Below are positions 6,135 through 6,752 of a stretch of DNA of 6,752 bases, piece after piece. The DNA is taken from the NCBI GenBank assembly GCA_009839535.1, contig VXPN01000132.1, positions 1-6,752 of the forward strand. The letters are read 5' to 3'. Position numbers and translations under genes: made by a program. The DNA comes from Boseongicola sp. SB0662_bin_57. GTDB taxonomy: Bacteria > Pseudomonadota > Alphaproteobacteria > Rhodobacterales > Rhodobacteraceae. Each line of letters opens with the position of its first letter. Within the stretch, counting starts at the first letter, position 1. Below the pieces are notes generated by a model. That model searched no databases. It had not been told where the DNA came from and saw only the letters and a list, made by a program, of their open reading frames with translations.

Positions 6135-6169
6135 CTTTAGACCTAACAGGTTGATTTAGATAACTAAAG
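6135..6169. repeat. Nested inverted repeat
   Basis: CTTTAG (6135-6140) pairs with CTAAAG (6164-6169) across 23 bases. Immediately inside the left arm is a smaller ACCT-AAC-AGGT stem (6141-6151). The surrounding bases are AT-rich. It may be a regulatory site, the foot of a decayed element, or a weak terminator of transcription coming from the left. Confidence 0.35.
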
Positions 6170-6211
6170 CCAGCATCGGCATAAGGACTGACGTCGGATC
6201 CCGTGTCAGGT

Positions 6212-6288
6212 TTCAGCCAAGGATGGAAGTGCCAACGTCAAACTTCAGAAATTTCTTGCGCCTGAACATTCAGCGTTGCGTTTCAGGC
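6212..6288. promoter_or_regulatory. Cluster of TTCAG/CTGAA half-sites upstream of the H-NS-like gene
   Basis: The pentamer TTCAG occurs at 6212, 6244, 6269 and 6282, and its complement CTGAA at 6262. Two of them form CTGAA-CA-TTCAG (6262-6273). A wider pair, GCCTGAA (6260-6266) and TTCAGGC (6282-6288), makes a 7-bp inverted repeat with a 15-base spacer. The cluster ends 3 bases before the proposed -35 box, a position that suits an operator or an autoregulatory site. No known binding consensus is claimed. Confidence 0.35.
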
Positions 6289-6290
6289 AA

Positions 6291-6321
6291 TTGATATGTA
6301 GCACAAAATCAATGCTAAAAT
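6291..6321 (+). promoter_or_regulatory. Candidate extended -10 promoter of the H-NS-like gene
   Basis: TAAAAT (6316-6321) is one base from the TATAAT consensus and is preceded by TG at the extended -10 position (TGCTAAAAT). TTGATA (6291-6296) lies 19 bases upstream, a longer gap than ideal, but the extended -10 could compensate. Predicted initiation near 6328 leaves a leader of about 28 bases containing AAGGAG. Confidence 0.5.
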
Positions 6322-6343
6322 GGCCATTTGCGCCATCGCAATC

Positions 6344-6349
6344 AAGGAG
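6344..6349 (+). promoter_or_regulatory. Ribosome binding site that fixes the H-NS-like start
   Basis: A complete AAGGAG lies 6 bases before the ATG at 6356. The frame is also open to an upstream ATG at 6320, but that codon overlaps the -10 box and has no such site, so 6356 is the start. Confidence 0.8.
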
Positions 6350-6355
6350 AGCCGC

Positions 6356-6688
6356 ATGGTAGCGAAAATCAACCTCGGAAAACTTTCCGAAAAGGAACTG
6401 AAAGCCCTCAAACGAGGCGTCGAAAACCAGCTCAAGACCACCCGGACACGCGCGATTGCCGCAGCGACACAAGAACTGCAAGACGCAGTCCAGAAAATTG
6501 CGAAGAAGCACGGTTTGACCGTCAGTGAAGTCCTGGGCAAGAAGAAAAAACACCGCAAGACCCCTGTACCGCCGAAGTACCGGAACCCGAACGATCCCGG
6601 CCAGACCTGGTCCGGCCGTGGGCGCCAGCCAGCCTGGTTCAGGGAGGCAATCGACAAAGGCAAGTCAGCCAAGAGCCTGGAAATCTGA
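6356..6688 (+). CDS. H-NS family nucleoid-associated protein, HvrA-like
   Basis: The 110-residue product has the H-NS/HvrA family layout. There is an N-terminal helical, charged oligomerisation region (about 5-52, LGKLSEKELKALKRGVE onward, coiled-coil-like). A short basic linker follows (KKKKHRK, 62-68). The C-terminal DNA-binding domain is YRNPNDPGQTWSGRGRQPAWF (75-95 by segments), with the minor-groove loop SGRGRQP. Such proteins bind AT-rich, often foreign, DNA, silence it and compact the chromosome; HvrA of Rhodobacter also modulates photosynthesis and nitrogen-fixation genes. The length is typical and the gene looks intact. It has its own promoter, ribosome binding site and terminator, so it is a single-gene transcript. 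Its place past a tRNA in a gene-poor segment suggests it may be an accessory paralogue, which I infer from context only. The specific target set cannot be read from the sequence. Confidence 0.93.
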   Translation: MVAKINLGKLSEKELKALKRGVENQLKTTRTRAIAAATQELQDAVQKIAKKHGLTVSEVLGKKKKHRKTPVPPKYRNPNDPGQTWSGRGRQPAWFREAIDKGKSAKSLEI

Positions 6689-6699
6689 ATTAGGGAATT

Positions 6700-6725
6700 G
6701 GGCGGCTCCACTTGCCGCCCCTTTC
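6700..6725 (+). terminator. Hairpin terminator of the H-NS-like gene
   Basis: GGGCGGC (6700-6706) and GCCGCCC (6714-6720) form a perfect 7-bp GC-rich stem with a 7-base loop, 11 bases past the stop codon. It is followed by CTTTC. The T-run is short, but the stem and position fit an intrinsic terminator. The last bases of the window (6726-6752) hold nothing I can call. Confidence 0.7.
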
Positions 6726-6752
6726 ATCTCGGGATGGAAATCTCGGCTTTCA

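Noticed and set aside
5904..6140. 78-codon rightward frame
   Set aside because: No proper ribosome binding site and no recognisable features. It may be decayed coding DNA, but I cannot support a gene.
5231..6752. Attachment-site duplication of the tRNA 3' end
   Set aside because: I looked for a second copy of the T-arm/acceptor sequence to the right of the tRNA and saw none within the window.
1..6752. CRISPR array, insertion sequence or tandem repeats
   Set aside because: No regularly spaced direct repeats, no transposase motifs and no terminal inverted repeat pair with target duplication seen.

Overview
The window reads as a chromosomal segment of an alphaproteobacterium, most likely a member or relative of the Rhodobacterales. 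The case rests on LipA, SufE, PurM, PurN and RNase D sequences of alphaproteobacterial type, GC-rich third codon positions in the core genes, and an HvrA-type H-NS-like protein. The taxonomic call is inference from remembered family sequences, not from a search.

The left part (1-5063) is ordinary housekeeping DNA. Lipoyl synthase lipA runs leftward and is cut by the window edge. sufE lies upstream of it on the same strand. A rightward gene for a small predicted lipoprotein with a twin-arginine signal follows, convergent with a compact leftward operon purM-purN-rnd. purM and purN are consecutive-pathway purine biosynthesis genes that share 4 bases. rnd starts one base after the purN stop. purN uses a TTG start. 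LipA and SufE both belong to iron-sulfur/lipoate metabolism: SufE feeds sulfur into Fe-S assembly, and LipA consumes Fe-S clusters. The lipoprotein gene is preceded by a 382-base leader region with a candidate promoter and a short reading frame whose stop overlaps the lipoprotein start.

At 5177-5253 a CAT-anticodon tRNA points away from purM. Its acceptor-stem bases favour the lysidine-modified tRNA-Ile2 over elongator Met. To its right the DNA changes character. It is gene-poor, visibly less GC-rich, and holds one unrecognised leftward open frame (5391-5819) and several inverted repeats. It ends in a well-formed rightward gene for an H-NS/HvrA-like nucleoid protein (6356-6688) with a strong ribosome binding site, an extended -10 promoter and a hairpin terminator. 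This layout fits a tRNA-flanking accessory region, but no integrase and no duplicated tRNA end are visible, so it is only a hypothesis.

I found no CRISPR array, no complete insertion sequence, and nothing that demonstrates a new biological system. The items most worth checking are the orphan frame beside the tRNA, the cluster of TTCAG half-sites in front of the H-NS-like gene, and the overlapping leader peptide in front of the lipoprotein gene.
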